Shown here: positions 43,121 through 52,760 of the stretch, one piece after another
Layout: every line of letters starts with the position of its first letter
How positions within the stretch are numbered: the first letter of the stretch is position 1
Source: Cystobacterineae bacterium
Lineage (GTDB): Bacteria; Myxococcota; Myxococcia; Myxococcales; Myxococcaceae
Length of the DNA stretch: 64,000 bases
Direction: 5' to 3'
Assembly: GCA_009782175.1 (NCBI GenBank)
Contig: WRKR01000003.1
Location: 48,983 to 112,982 of the forward strand
Program-made: the position numbers and the translations under genes
The notes under the pieces: generated by a model
What the model was told of the DNA's origin: nothing
Database searches by the model: none
The model's input: the letters and a program-made list of their open reading frames with translations, nothing else

Positions 43121-44209
43121 TTATGAGAAGAGGGAGGCGGGGGCATTTTTTTTGAGGGCCTCAGCCTGGAAGAAGGTGCGGCAGGCGGTCATTATTTCTT
43201 CGAGGTTGCCGAGCATAATGGAGGGGAGGTTATGGAAATTAAGTCCAATGCGGTGGTCGGTCAGCCGGTCTTGCGGGAAGTTATAGGTGCGGATTTTTTC
43301 GCTCCTGTCCGCGGTGCCGACTTGTCCTTTTCGCAAGTTGTCGCGCTCTTTTTGTTGTTTGTCCTGCTCCATTTCCAACAATTTGGCTTTGAGTATTTTC
43401 ATCGCCATGGCTCTGTTTTTGGTTTGGCTTTTTTCTTGTTGGCATTTGACGACGATGCCTGAGGGTTTGTGGATGAGGCGCACGGCAGAGTCCGTGGTGT
43501 TGACGCTTTGTCCGCCTGAGCCTGTGGAGCGAAACACCTGCAGCTCAACATCGGCCATATTCAGCTCCACCTCTAACTCTTCGGCCTCTGGCATAACAGC
43601 GACCGTAATGGTGGAGGTGTGTATTCTGCCCTGTGTCTCCGTATTTGGCACACGTTGGACGCGGTGGACGCCGGACTCATAGCGCATCCAGGAGTATACG
43701 GCTTGGCCTGAGAGGCTGAAAGAGGCCTCTTTGAGTCCGCCCGCGTTGCCGGGGCTTGTATCCCAGAGTTCCGCACTCCAACCTTGTTTTTGGGCAAAGC
43801 GGAGGTACATCTGCAAAACTTCTTCTGCGAACAAGGCGGACTCGTCACCCCCTGCGCCGGCGCGTATTTCAACGATGACGTTTTTTTCATCACTTAAGTC
43901 CTTAGGGAGCAGCAAGGTGTGTATTTCTTTTTCCAGCTCCTCGCGTTGTTTTTCCAGCAGGGGCAATTCTTCTTTTGCCATCTCCCGCAGCTCTGCGTCC
44001 GCGCTTCGAAGAAACTCCTGTGCATCCAAAATGTCTGCGTGGAGTTTTTTCCAAGCCCTATATTTTTCGACCAGTTTTTCTAAGGAGGCATGCTCTTTGG
44101 CCAGTGTTTGCATGCGCTTTGCATCGGCCAGCACTTCGGGGTTGGCCAACTCCGCATTGAGGCGTTCAAAGCGTTCTTCAACTTCTTCCAGCTTGTTCAT
44201 AGGAGGCAA
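43121..44209 (-). CDS. prfA: Peptide chain release factor 1
   Basis: Stop-codon recognition at UAA and UAG. The 362-residue protein has the PxT recognition motif as PNT (188-190) in '[15 protein letters not shown]' and the GGQ motif at 232-234 in '[20 protein letters not shown]'. The start could be ATG 44209 or 44200. It heads the prfA-prmC-murA group. RF1 is relevant here because several genes in the window end in TAG provided by a repeat. Confidence 0.97.
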   Translation of the reverse strand: MPPMNKLEEVEERFERLNAELANPEVLADAKRMQTLAKEHASLEKLVEKYRAWKKLHADILDAQEFLRSADAELREMAKEELPLLEKQREELEKEIHTLLLPKDLSDEKNVIVEIRAGAGGDESALFAEEVLQMYLRFAQKQGWSAELWDTSPGNAGGLKEASFSLSGQAVYSWMRYESGVHRVQRVPNTETQGRIHTSTITVAVMPEAEELEVELNMADVELQVFRSTGSGGQSVNTTDSAVRLIHKPSGIVVKCQQEKSQTKNRAMAMKILKAKLLEMEQDKQQKERDNLRKGQVGTADRSEKIRTYNFPQDRLTDHRIGLNFHNLPSIMLGNLEEIMTACRTFFQAEALKKNAPASLFS

Positions 44210-44259
44210 AAACGGTTATGAGGGGCAATACCTAAGTTTGCTCAATGAAGGAAAGCCAA

Positions 44260-44370
44260 ATGTCAACCTCCAAAACCAATAGAAGCAAAAGAAAAACCAA
44301 GTCTCGCTCTCAGACGAAGAGGGCCGCATTAAAACGCCGGCGCCTGCGTGCGCGACAAGTGAAGGCATAG
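44260..44370 (+). CDS. Candidate 36-residue highly basic protein
   Basis: ATG at 44260 preceded by GAAGGAAA with seven-base spacing, divergent from prfA. The product begins MSTSKTNRSKRKTKSRSQTK and continues RAALKRRRLRARQVKA; 16 of 36 residues are Lys or Arg. The size and composition fit a small ribosome-associated protein (bTHX, S22 or Cox24-like), but I cannot assign a family. An in-frame ATG at 44245 would add five residues. Too short for usual gene finders. Confidence 0.6.
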   Translation: MSTSKTNRSKRKTKSRSQTKRAALKRRRLRARQVKA

Positions 44371-44573
44371 GTGCTAGAGTGCACTTGTTTGGAATTAGAG
44401 GCTTATAGCAGAAGGGGCATGTTTTTCCTTTGGCAATGCGCTGCTTATGGCGCGCTGCCTGCTTGGGGTTTGCCCCGAAGCAGCATGTGCGGGCCTCTTT
44501 ATATTTCAACATACACGCAAGAGGAGGAAAAAATTTTTTTTAGAAAAGCACTATATTTCCTTCGAGAAGAGAC

Positions 44574-45878
44574 ATGCAATTGGGTTCTCTAATTTTGGCA
44601 GCTGTGCTGCTGGCCTTAAATGCTTTTTTTGTAGCCATAGAGTTTGCCCTCGTCAAAGTGAGGACAACGCAGCTGGAAACCTTGCTCAGCCAGGGGCGTG
44701 CTGGGGCTGCGTTGGCGCTGTCCATGCGCAAAAACTTGGACAGTTGGCTTTCGGCCTGCCAGGTGGGCATTACGCTGGCCTCCCTGGCTTTGGGGTGGAT
44801 AGGGGAGCCGGCCTTTGCGCAGCTGTTTGGGCCGCTGTTTGAGCGCATTTTGCCGGACACTCAAAGCATGCAAGTGGTTTCTCGCACCATGAGCATTGTA
44901 GCGGCCTTTTCGCTGATGACGTTTTTGCACATTGTATTAGGGGAGCAGGTACCCAAAACGGCAGCCATAGCGAGGGCAGAGTCGACGACCTTGGTATTGG
45001 CGTGGCCCATGCGTTTGTTTGCTCTTGTTTTCCACCCTGTTATTTGGGTGTTGAATGCGGGCACGCGCCTGGTGCTTCGGGTTTTAAGGCTTGAAAGCAA
45101 GGAGACATTGGCCAGTGAGGCCTTGAGTGAGGACGAGTTGAAGTTGGTATTTGCGCGCTCAGCGGCCTCAGGGGTTATAGAGCAGGAGAGGGCAGAGTTA
45201 TTGGAGCGGGCCCTGTCGATGATGGAGAAGACGGCCCGTCACGTGTTTGTGCCTCGGCATGAAATGGTATGTTTGGAAGTGGAGGACAGCCTGGAAGAGA
45301 ATATAGGCATTGCCCGCAACTCGGGGCATGCATGGTTGCCTGTCATCCGCGGCAATTTGGACGAGGTAGAGGGTGTTATAAACACCAGAGAGCTTTTCAG
45401 CATGCTTGCGGAGGGGCAGCTTAAAAACCTGGCCCAAGCGCAGCGGCCGGTTTTGTTTATTCCGGAAAACATTAGTTTGGAGCAATTGTTGTCCGAGTTT
45501 AGACGCAGGAAGAAGCATTTTGCGGTGGTGGTGAATGAGCACGGGGGCACCTCCGGCTTGGTAACGTTGGGGGATGTGGTTTCTGAGTTGCTTGGCAATG
45601 TGGCTTTGTTGGGGAGGCGCCAAGAGGCCGTACGCGTTTTGCCTGGGGGGCATTTGGAGTTGGCTGGGACAACGCAGTTGGACGACTTTAAAGACACTTT
45701 GGGCTTGGAGTTTGAGACGGACACCCTAGAGGTGACAACCATTGGCGGCTATTTCATGCTTCAACTGGGCAGAGTCCCCGCCGTGGGGGACGCATTAATG
45801 CTCAACGGCATTCGCATTGTGGTGGCCACAATGGATGGCTCCCGCGTGGTGACGGTGCGCATTGAGCCCAAACAATAA
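44574..45878 (+). CDS. CorC/HlyC-family transporter (DUF21-CBS-CorC_HlyC)
   Basis: A 434-residue inner-membrane protein of the CNNM/CorC type, linked to Mg2+ or other cation efflux. DUF21 domain with four spans (about 1-185; 'LNAFFVAIEFALVKVRTTQL', 'HIVLGEQVPKTAAIARAE'), a CBS pair (about 205-320; 'ARHVFVPRHEMVCLEVEDSL', 'VVVNEHGGTSGLVTLGDVVS'), and a CorC_HlyC domain (about 345-432; 'TIGGYFMLQLGRVPAVGDAL'). Complete and of normal length. Confidence 0.94.
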   Translation: MQLGSLILAAVLLALNAFFVAIEFALVKVRTTQLETLLSQGRAGAALALSMRKNLDSWLSACQVGITLASLALGWIGEPAFAQLFGPLFERILPDTQSMQVVSRTMSIVAAFSLMTFLHIVLGEQVPKTAAIARAESTTLVLAWPMRLFALVFHPVIWVLNAGTRLVLRVLRLESKETLASEALSEDELKLVFARSAASGVIEQERAELLERALSMMEKTARHVFVPRHEMVCLEVEDSLEENIGIARNSGHAWLPVIRGNLDEVEGVINTRELFSMLAEGQLKNLAQAQRPVLFIPENISLEQLLSEFRRRKKHFAVVVNEHGGTSGLVTLGDVVSELLGNVALLGRRQEAVRVLPGGHLELAGTTQLDDFKDTLGLEFETDTLEVTTIGGYFMLQLGRVPAVGDALMLNGIRIVVATMDGSRVVTVRIEPKQ

Positions 45879-46000
45879 ATAGAGCCTCTTTTGCCCTCCG
45901 CTCCGTTTCTCCGGTTTCCCACACAGTGCGCCACTTCCACAGGCTGACACGGGCTGAGGTGAGAACAGCGGGTGTTGGGAAAGAGGCAACATCCCGCATT

Positions 46001-46291
46001 TCATTTTTTTTTAAAAAGGCTTTCAGCGAGGCTCAGCAGTGCTTCCTTAGAGGTGGTGGCCTGGCGTTTTCGCCCTTCGCCCAGCTGAAAATATTCGCAG
46101 AAGTTGGCATTTTCTTTGTCAGAAGGGACTTCGGCAAAAGGCTCCTTGCAGGCTTTGGCGACATTTTCGTCATGGTGTCGGCAGTGGATGCAGGCGCGCA
46201 ACTCGCATCCGCAATGGGGGCATTGAGCTTCTCTTCCCACGCGGTTGGCAACAAAGTCCAGGGCACATCCACAGTTTCCACATCCTGCCAT
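46001..46291 (-). CDS. Small multi-cysteine zinc-ribbon protein
   Basis: A 96-residue protein with nine or more cysteines: 'AGCGNCGCALDF', 'EAQCPHCGCELRACIHCRHH', 'VAKACKEPFAEV' and 'KENANFCEYFQLG', then a basic tail. The spacing CxxCG ... CPHCG ... CxxC ... C ... NFCEYF is a pattern I recall from uncharacterised deltaproteobacterial proteins. Its start is 12 bases from the divergent rlmE start. Confidence 0.78.
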   Translation of the reverse strand: MAGCGNCGCALDFVANRVGREAQCPHCGCELRACIHCRHHDENVAKACKEPFAEVPSDKENANFCEYFQLGEGRKRQATTSKEALLSLAESLFKKK

Positions 46292-46303
46292 AGCAAAACA
46301 GGT

Positions 46304-46915
46304 ATGCTAGCAGAAGCTGTGGCAAAACGCACTTATCAACATAGAGACACTTTTTTCCGCAAAGCTCAAAAGGAAGGCTTGCGTGCGCGCTCTGCTTTTA
46401 AAATGGAGGAGATGGTGTCCACGCTTGCCTTGGCAAAGCCTGGGCAAAACATTTTGGACTTGGGGGCAGCTCCCGGGGGTTTTTTGCAAATATTGGCGAA
46501 GGTGGTGGGCCCTTCAGGCCGCGTTATAGGCATAGACATTGTTCCCATTCGCCCCTTGCCGTTTCCGCAGGTGTCCACACTTGTTATAGACATTTATAGC
46601 GCGGACATAGAGGCCTATTTAGGTGCTTTGGGGTTTTCATTCCACTGCGTTATTTCAGACATGGCGCCCAAGACGACGGGCATTAAAATTACGGATGAGG
46701 CGCGCTCTCTGGCTTTGGCTGAGCGTGCTTTGGAGTTGGCCTCTCGTTGCTGTTTTCCCGGCGGGCACTTTGTGGCCAAATTGTTTATGGGGCGTGGTTT
46801 TGAGGAATTCCGAAAAGCTGTTGCCGGGGAGTTTTCCAAAACCAAAATCATTCGGCCCAAGGCCACGCGAAGCGCAAGCTCCGAGGTTTATGTGGTGGGT
46901 TTAGGCAAGAAATAA
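46304..46915 (+). CDS. rlmE: 23S rRNA 2'-O-ribose methyltransferase RlmE (FtsJ)
   Basis: Methylates U2552-equivalent of 23S rRNA. The 203-residue protein has the K-D-K-E tetrad: Lys in 'LRARSAFKMEEM', Asp in 'CVISDMAPKTTG', Lys in 'GGHFVAKLFMGRG' and Glu in 'SASSEVYVVG'. SAM motif: 'NILDLGAAPGGFLQIL'. The open frame extends to 45926, but that part runs antisense through the zinc-ribbon gene; the domain starts at ATG 46304 after CAGGT. Confidence 0.93.
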   Translation: MLAEAVAKRTYQHRDTFFRKAQKEGLRARSAFKMEEMVSTLALAKPGQNILDLGAAPGGFLQILAKVVGPSGRVIGIDIVPIRPLPFPQVSTLVIDIYSADIEAYLGALGFSFHCVISDMAPKTTGIKITDEARSLALAERALELASRCCFPGGHFVAKLFMGRGFEEFRKAVAGEFSKTKIIRPKATRSASSEVYVVGLGKK

Positions 46916-46944
46916 AGCTGTTAAAGGCGCACGGAGAATTTCAA

Positions 46945-49900
46945 ATGCTTCCCTTGTTGTTGAGTGTTTTGATTCAGATGAGTGGTGCAAACAACCCACC
47001 TGCAGAAAGGAGAGCCCCCATGGAAGCTCCGCTGGCTGCCATCCAAAAAGAGATGCGAGCCGCAAAAAAGAGAAATGACCAGATGGCCTGGGCTTTGGCT
47101 TTTCAACAAGGAGCTTCCTTTTTGCACGCTCGCGGACAATATGAAGCCGCCGTCGAGTGGTTTTCTCACGAAGCGTGGCCGCAGGAAGACATGCCTTTTG
47201 TATTAACTTCCATAAGCTATTTTAGGACCCTGTCAGCCTATGAAAGCATGTTTCATCGGGAAATTGCTCGACGTGAGGCCATGGAAGATGGGGAAGAAAA
47301 GCCCATTCGCCTTTGGAGCAAAGAGCAAATAACCCAAGTGAAAAATGCGACTTTAGGGAAGGCGTGGGAGCGACGTGCCCAGCTTAAGTCCGCGGATGTG
47401 ACAAAGCTTAAGGGTTTTTCCAAGGACAATTTTTTTGGGGTGGGCTTAAGAAAAGACAAAAGTTTGCGAGGAGCGCTTTCTCTGCTGTGGGCGGGTTTTT
47501 TGAGGAGCTTGGGCAACGGCACCGCGCAAGAGCACAACGAAAGCGGGGAGGTGAGCCAGGAGGACTTGGTTTTATTGAAGACGAAGGGAAACCCGACACA
47601 TGCAAAGGTACATCCGCTGGTGCGCTCGGCCTGGGTTTATGAAGAGCTGCAAAATTGGCACCGAGAAAACGGGCGTACAGAAGAAGCTTCAGAGGTGCTC
47701 CGCTTCCACTTGACGAGCCTCAATGCGGTGGACTTGAAACAATGTTATGCTGCACTTGAGACACAGCTGCCTTTGGTGAAAGGCAAGCCTGAATGGGCCA
47801 ATGTGCAAGCACAACTGGCACATTGGCTTTTGAGGAGGGATGAGCCTGTCCAGAGCCATGCTTTGTTGCAAGAGTGCCTCAAGGCGGGTTTGCCTGGGCC
47901 GGGGACAACGTGGTGCAAAGAGCAGCTGGGCATGCTCTTGAGAGCAGAGTTGTCTGTGGGCTCCTCCTTGCACAATGCACCTGGAAAGTCCGTGTTGAAT
48001 GTGCAGTTGCGCAATGTGCCCACCTTATATTTTCGCGCCTATCAAGTGCTCGACGTGCCAAACACCCTCACCACCATTGAAAAATTATGGGAGCGACATA
48101 AGGCCACAGCCGTTTTTACAAAGAACAAATGGATACGTCCGTTGAAAACCTGGTCCATGAGTGTGCCGCAAAAAGGAGACTTTAGAGCTCAAAACCTGGA
48201 AATAATTCCCGAGCTTCCCGGCAAGGGTGCCTATTGGTTGTTGGTTTCAGACAAAAATACATTTTCTCCGCAGACAGCACATCTCTACCCCATATTGTTA
48301 ATTCAAACAGAGCTTGCGCTGGTGGTGCGCGGGATGGAGGATGAAGTTGAGGTTTGGGTTGCCAATGCCCTCACAGGGAAGCCTGAAGCGGGGGTAGATG
48401 TTCGCACAGAAGAAACTCAGCTTGGGCAGACCGACAGCGAAGGCAAAACCGTTTTGAAAAAAGCAGGAAGAGGCTCTTTTAGGTTTTGGGCTTCTCGTGG
48501 GGAAGACATGGCTGTTAGCCGCCTGCGCTACCCATATAGAGGCATACCTCACACAGAGGACAAAGCCTTGGTTTCTCTGGACAGAGCCATTTACCGCCCA
48601 GGCCAGTCTCTCTCCTATAAGGTGGTTGTGTTGCGCCCCCAAGGCGCCCATTTTTCCCCTGTGGCAAACCAGCAGATGAAGGTTTATCTCATAGACCCAA
48701 ACCGCAGAGGGCTGGAAGCCCAAAGCGTGAAGACCAATGCGTTTGGCAGCATTGCCGGGGAGTTGAGCATTCCCGAGAATGGCTTGCTTGGGCAATGGCA
48801 ACTCGTGGTGGGCCCTGCAGGTGGCAAAACCATAGCTGGCGCCTCTTTGTCCGTGGAAGAATATAAACGCCCCACCTTTGAAGCACGCTTTCTGGAGAAG
48901 CAGGCAGCGATGAAACTCAATGCGCCGGTGAAGCTGCTGGGGGAAGCCAAATATTATTTTGGGCAGGCTTTGACCAAAGGCAAGGTGAAGTGGAGAGTAG
49001 AGCGCGCGCCATATGGGTTGAGGTGGTGGTGGATGCCTGCGCCGGCCTCTCAAACCCTTGCCCAGGGCGAAAGTGCAGTTGGCGCAGACGGTCGTTTTGA
49101 GGTGGAATTTATTGCCAAGGCGGATGCTTCACTCCAAGGGGATGTGGCCTACCTCTATAAAGTGGAGGCCGATGTGCTCGACGAAGGTGGGGAAACGCAG
49201 AAAGTCAGCTATAGCTTTCATTTGGGCATGCGCGCGCTCAGCCCCATATTCCAAACCCAAGGCGCGCCTCTCTTTATGGCCGGCAAAAACATAAGCCTGC
49301 CTGTTTTGAACAAGGACTTGAGCGGCATGGGCCAAAAGGGCCAGGGCACCTGGAAACTCTATGCCTTAAACCCCCAAACCAAGCGTGAGTTGGGCGGCAA
49401 TTTTTCGGCCTCACCTTTTTCCTCAAACGCCAACTCGGCTTTTGACTGGCAAGGAGAGTTGCGCTTGTGGGGTGAAGGCAAGGCAGAAAAACAGGGGGAG
49501 GTTTATTTAAATGAGAGCGGCAAAGGGGTGGTGGATTTAGGCAAAGTCCCCCGGGGGGCTTTTAGGGTTGTGTTTGAAACACGCGACGCTTTTGGAAACC
49601 CATGCCAGGCAGAGCAAGAGTTGCTGGTTGTGGACTCACGTTTGGGCATGCCTTTTTCAGCATGGGTACAGCTTGAAAAAGAAGAAGTCCAAGTGGGCGA
49701 AGAGTTAAAATTGTTTTTGGGCTCCAAGCACGCCTCTCGTGCTTTTTATGTGGAACTTTTTCGAAAGGACACGCGCATTGCGGCCCAGTTGGTTTATGCG
49801 GGAGATGTTATTCAGGAATTTAAATGGCGCGTGCAAGAGGCAGACAGAGGGGGCCTTTGGCTTCGTGTTTTAAGCATTGGGGACTTTGAAGCCCACGAGC

Positions 49901-52635
49901 TGAACAAGCAGGTGGCTGTCCCTTGGGACAACAAAGAGCTGTTGCTGTCCTTTTCACGTTTTCGCGACCAGTTGCGCCCCGGAGAAAAAGAGCGCTTTGT
50001 GCTTTCCGTGAGCCACAAAGGCAAACCCCTGGGTGAGGGCGAAGCCGAAGTGTTGGCTTTGATGTATGATCGCTCCTTAGAGCTTTTGCGCGGGCATTTT
50101 TTGCCCACCGTCTGGGGACTCTACCAACAGCACAGCGCATGGGGGTTGCCCAGTAGCATTTCCCTCCACAAGAGAGAGAGGCTGAGCGGGCCGGTGCCAG
50201 AGTTGGCTATGCCGGAAGAGGAGATGCCGATGGGCCTGGCGAGAAGGAGCAGGGGGGAGGGAGAGAACAAGATGGCGATGTTGTCTCAGCCTTCGCCTTC
50301 GCCGATGAAACCCTCCAGTGCCTCCGCGGAGCCCCTCCGAGAAAACTTTGCGGAGACGGCCTTCTTTTTGCCTTTTCTGACAACGGATGCGCGTGGACAA
50401 GTGGTTATGAATTTTGAAGTCCCCGACTCGCTTACCTCATGGAATGTTATGGCCAGCGCGCACAACAAGCTGGGCCAAGCAAGCCCGGTGTTAACCCGAG
50501 AAACAAAAACGGTGAAAGAGTTGATGGTACGCCCCTATGTGCCGAGGTTTTTGCGCGAGGGTGACGAGGCGACATTGGCGGTGGTGGTGAACAACTTAAG
50601 CGACCAGGCATTGTCCGGAGAGCTTGTGTTGGAGTTGTTTGAGCCCGAAACCAACGCACCTTTAAACCAGCGTTTTGGCCTGCTAAAGCCAAAGCAAAGC
50701 TTTCAGGTGCCCGCACAAGGCCTGGTGAAGTTGGAGTTTGCATTGAAGACGCCGATGAGGCTGGGGACAGTGGCCCTCAAGGCGGTGGCGAGGGCAGGTG
50801 CATTTTCCGATGGGGAGCAGAGGCTTTTGCCCGTTTTGCCTTCGCGCATGCATTTGGTGCAGTCGCGCTTTGTCGCCCTCCAGGGGCAGCAAGAGAAGGA
50901 ATTGGTTTTTGAGGACATGGCCAAGGCGGATGACTCACGGGTGGATGAGCGCCTCACCGTTGGTTTGGATGGGCAGTTGTTGACGGGGGTGTTGGAGGCT
51001 TTGCCTTATTTGGCCAGCTACCCTTATGAGTGCACAGAGCAAACCTTCAACCGCTTTTTCTCTGCGGGGATGATGGCTTTTGTGTTTCAGCAAAACCCGC
51101 AGCTTGCCCATGTGGCTCAGCAGCTTTCCAAAAAACGCAGCACACCGCTTGCGCGTTTTGATGGGGAAGACGCCAACCGCAAGCTGGCCCTGGAGGAGAC
51201 ACCTTTCCTCATGCACGCCCAAGGCGGAGAAACACCTGAGTGGATGAAAGCTGTCAACCTTCTGGAGGCAGGCGTTGCAAAAAAACAAGCCGCCTTTGCC
51301 TTGGAGAAGTTAAGGCGCGCGCAAAACCCAGATGGGGGTTTTCCCTGGTTTGCGGGGGGGCGCTCATCCGCCTATATGAGCAGCTATATGGTGATTGGCT
51401 TTGCGCGTGCCAAAGAGTTTTCCATTCCCATTCCGGATGAAATGCTGAAGCATGCGTGGACATTCCTCAGGCAGCGTTTGGAGGGTGAGCTTCAAAAGTG
51501 CATGCAGAAAGGTGGCTGCGTGGAAGAGGTTGTTTTGACCAACTATGCGGCCTCTTTGTTTGACACCTCGGTGACGGGCATAAGCCAGGAGAAGAAGAGG
51601 GAGCTGATGGCCTATGCCGAGTCCAAGCGAAAGTCCCTTGCCCCGAGGATGCGTATTTTGACAGCCTTGACTTTGCACCACATGAAGGAGAGCCGGCGCG
51701 CCAAAGAGTGGCTTGAAAGTTGGATGAAGCTTTCGCGCGAGACAGAAAACGAAGGACGCTTTTGGGCTCCCGAGAGCATGTCCTGGGTTTGGTATAACGA
51801 TACCCTTGAAAACCACGCCTTCACTTTGCATGCACTCACCACCCTTTCTCCTGGAGACGTGCGCGCCAAGGGTTTGGTGCAGTGGCTTTTCCTCAACAAG
51901 AAGCTCTCCCATTGGCGCTCAACGCGCACCACGGCCGAAGTGCTTTATGCTTTGGTGGGCTATTTGAAGGCCCAAAACCTCATGGCGAAGACAGAGCGGC
52001 TTGAAGTGAGTGTGGGCCCGCAGAAAAAAGCGTTTGTATTTGAGCCTTCCAATATAGAGACGGGCAAGCAGCAATGGGTATTTGAGGGCAAGGAAATTCA
52101 ACCCCAAACCATGGGACGCATTCGTGTTGCCCAGAAGACGGACGGGTTTCATTTTGCTTCTGCCACCTGGCATTTTTCCACGCAAAAGTTACCTGAAAAA
52201 GGCGAGGGGGATTTGTTTGCGGTTTCTCGCGCCTATTTCAAACGCGTGGTGGACGGAAGCCACTTTAAACTCATTCCGTTGAAGGAGGGCGAGGTGCTGC
52301 GTTTGGGGGATGAGGTGGAGGTGCAGCTGACGCTCAACGCGAAGGCCCCAGCGGAATATGTGCATTTGAGGGATGTACGTGCGGCGGGGTTGGAGCCACG
52401 CCGTGTGGTTTCAGGCTGGAAGTGGGAGATGGGCTATGCCTGCTATGAGGAGGTGAGGGACTCAGGCCAAAACTATTTCTTCGAGCATTTGCCCAAAGGT
52501 GAGTTTCGCTTCAGCTACCGCCTGGTGGCCAGCATGGCGGGCACATTCCGCTTGGGGCCGGCGGTTGTCCAGTCCATGTATGCCCCGGAGTTTTCAGCCC
52601 ACTCCCAGGGACATGTTTTAAACATTATTCCATAA
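46945..52635 (+). CDS. Bacterial alpha-2-macroglobulin family protein with thioester motif
   Basis: A 1896-residue periplasmic protease-trap-like protein. An N-terminal signal (MLPLLLSVLIQMSG) is followed by a long helical/TPR-like region (to about 330). MG-type beta domains follow ('LDRAIYRPGQSLSYKVVVLR'), then the A2M core 'TTDARGQVVMNFEVPDSLTSWNVMA' in two stretches. The thioester site is intact as YPYECTEQ, with Cys1363 and Gln1366. An alpha-alpha toroid follows ('AQNPDGGFPWFAGGRSSAYM', 'TTAEVLYALVGYL'). The lipobox of E. coli-type homologues is not obvious. No pbpC neighbour is present; rlmE is 29 bases upstream. Confidence 0.93.
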   Translation: MLPLLLSVLIQMSGANNPPAERRAPMEAPLAAIQKEMRAAKKRNDQMAWALAFQQGASFLHARGQYEAAVEWFSHEAWPQEDMPFVLTSISYFRTLSAYESMFHREIARREAMEDGEEKPIRLWSKEQITQVKNATLGKAWERRAQLKSADVTKLKGFSKDNFFGVGLRKDKSLRGALSLLWAGFLRSLGNGTAQEHNESGEVSQEDLVLLKTKGNPTHAKVHPLVRSAWVYEELQNWHRENGRTEEASEVLRFHLTSLNAVDLKQCYAALETQLPLVKGKPEWANVQAQLAHWLLRRDEPVQSHALLQECLKAGLPGPGTTWCKEQLGMLLRAELSVGSSLHNAPGKSVLNVQLRNVPTLYFRAYQVLDVPNTLTTIEKLWERHKATAVFTKNKWIRPLKTWSMSVPQKGDFRAQNLEIIPELPGKGAYWLLVSDKNTFSPQTAHLYPILLIQTELALVVRGMEDEVEVWVANALTGKPEAGVDVRTEETQLGQTDSEGKTVLKKAGRGSFRFWASRGEDMAVSRLRYPYRGIPHTEDKALVSLDRAIYRPGQSLSYKVVVLRPQGAHFSPVANQQMKVYLIDPNRRGLEAQSVKTNAFGSIAGELSIPENGLLGQWQLVVGPAGGKTIAGASLSVEEYKRPTFEARFLEKQAAMKLNAPVKLLGEAKYYFGQALTKGKVKWRVERAPYGLRWWWMPAPASQTLAQGESAVGADGRFEVEFIAKADASLQGDVAYLYKVEADVLDEGGETQKVSYSFHLGMRALSPIFQTQGAPLFMAGKNISLPVLNKDLSGMGQKGQGTWKLYALNPQTKRELGGNFSASPFSSNANSAFDWQGELRLWGEGKAEKQGEVYLNESGKGVVDLGKVPRGAFRVVFETRDAFGNPCQAEQELLVVDSRLGMPFSAWVQLEKEEVQVGEELKLFLGSKHASRAFYVELFRKDTRIAAQLVYAGDVIQEFKWRVQEADRGGLWLRVLSIGDFEAHELNKQVAVPWDNKELLLSFSRFRDQLRPGEKERFVLSVSHKGKPLGEGEAEVLALMYDRSLELLRGHFLPTVWGLYQQHSAWGLPSSISLHKRERLSGPVPELAMPEEEMPMGLARRSRGEGENKMAMLSQPSPSPMKPSSASAEPLRENFAETAFFLPFLTTDARGQVVMNFEVPDSLTSWNVMASAHNKLGQASPVLTRETKTVKELMVRPYVPRFLREGDEATLAVVVNNLSDQALSGELVLELFEPETNAPLNQRFGLLKPKQSFQVPAQGLVKLEFALKTPMRLGTVALKAVARAGAFSDGEQRLLPVLPSRMHLVQSRFVALQGQQEKELVFEDMAKADDSRVDERLTVGLDGQLLTGVLEALPYLASYPYECTEQTFNRFFSAGMMAFVFQQNPQLAHVAQQLSKKRSTPLARFDGEDANRKLALEETPFLMHAQGGETPEWMKAVNLLEAGVAKKQAAFALEKLRRAQNPDGGFPWFAGGRSSAYMSSYMVIGFARAKEFSIPIPDEMLKHAWTFLRQRLEGELQKCMQKGGCVEEVVLTNYAASLFDTSVTGISQEKKRELMAYAESKRKSLAPRMRILTALTLHHMKESRRAKEWLESWMKLSRETENEGRFWAPESMSWVWYNDTLENHAFTLHALTTLSPGDVRAKGLVQWLFLNKKLSHWRSTRTTAEVLYALVGYLKAQNLMAKTERLEVSVGPQKKAFVFEPSNIETGKQQWVFEGKEIQPQTMGRIRVAQKTDGFHFASATWHFSTQKLPEKGEGDLFAVSRAYFKRVVDGSHFKLIPLKEGEVLRLGDEVEVQLTLNAKAPAEYVHLRDVRAAGLEPRRVVSGWKWEMGYACYEEVRDSGQNYFFEHLPKGEFRFSYRLVASMAGTFRLGPAVVQSMYAPEFSAHSQGHVLNIIP

Positions 52636-52760
52636 TGCCTCCTTTCCCCTCACAGGGTTGAAGGCTTATATCTGCTTAACGTGCAACCTAAGCTTAGCGT
52701 TGGTGAGCAAGGCTGAAGCGTTGAGCGCTCATGTTTTGCAGAAAACACCTTTTTTGAGGC

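Noticed and set aside
45926..46303. N-terminal extension of RlmE
   Set aside because: It runs antisense through the multi-cysteine zinc-ribbon gene, and the methyltransferase fold begins at 46304.
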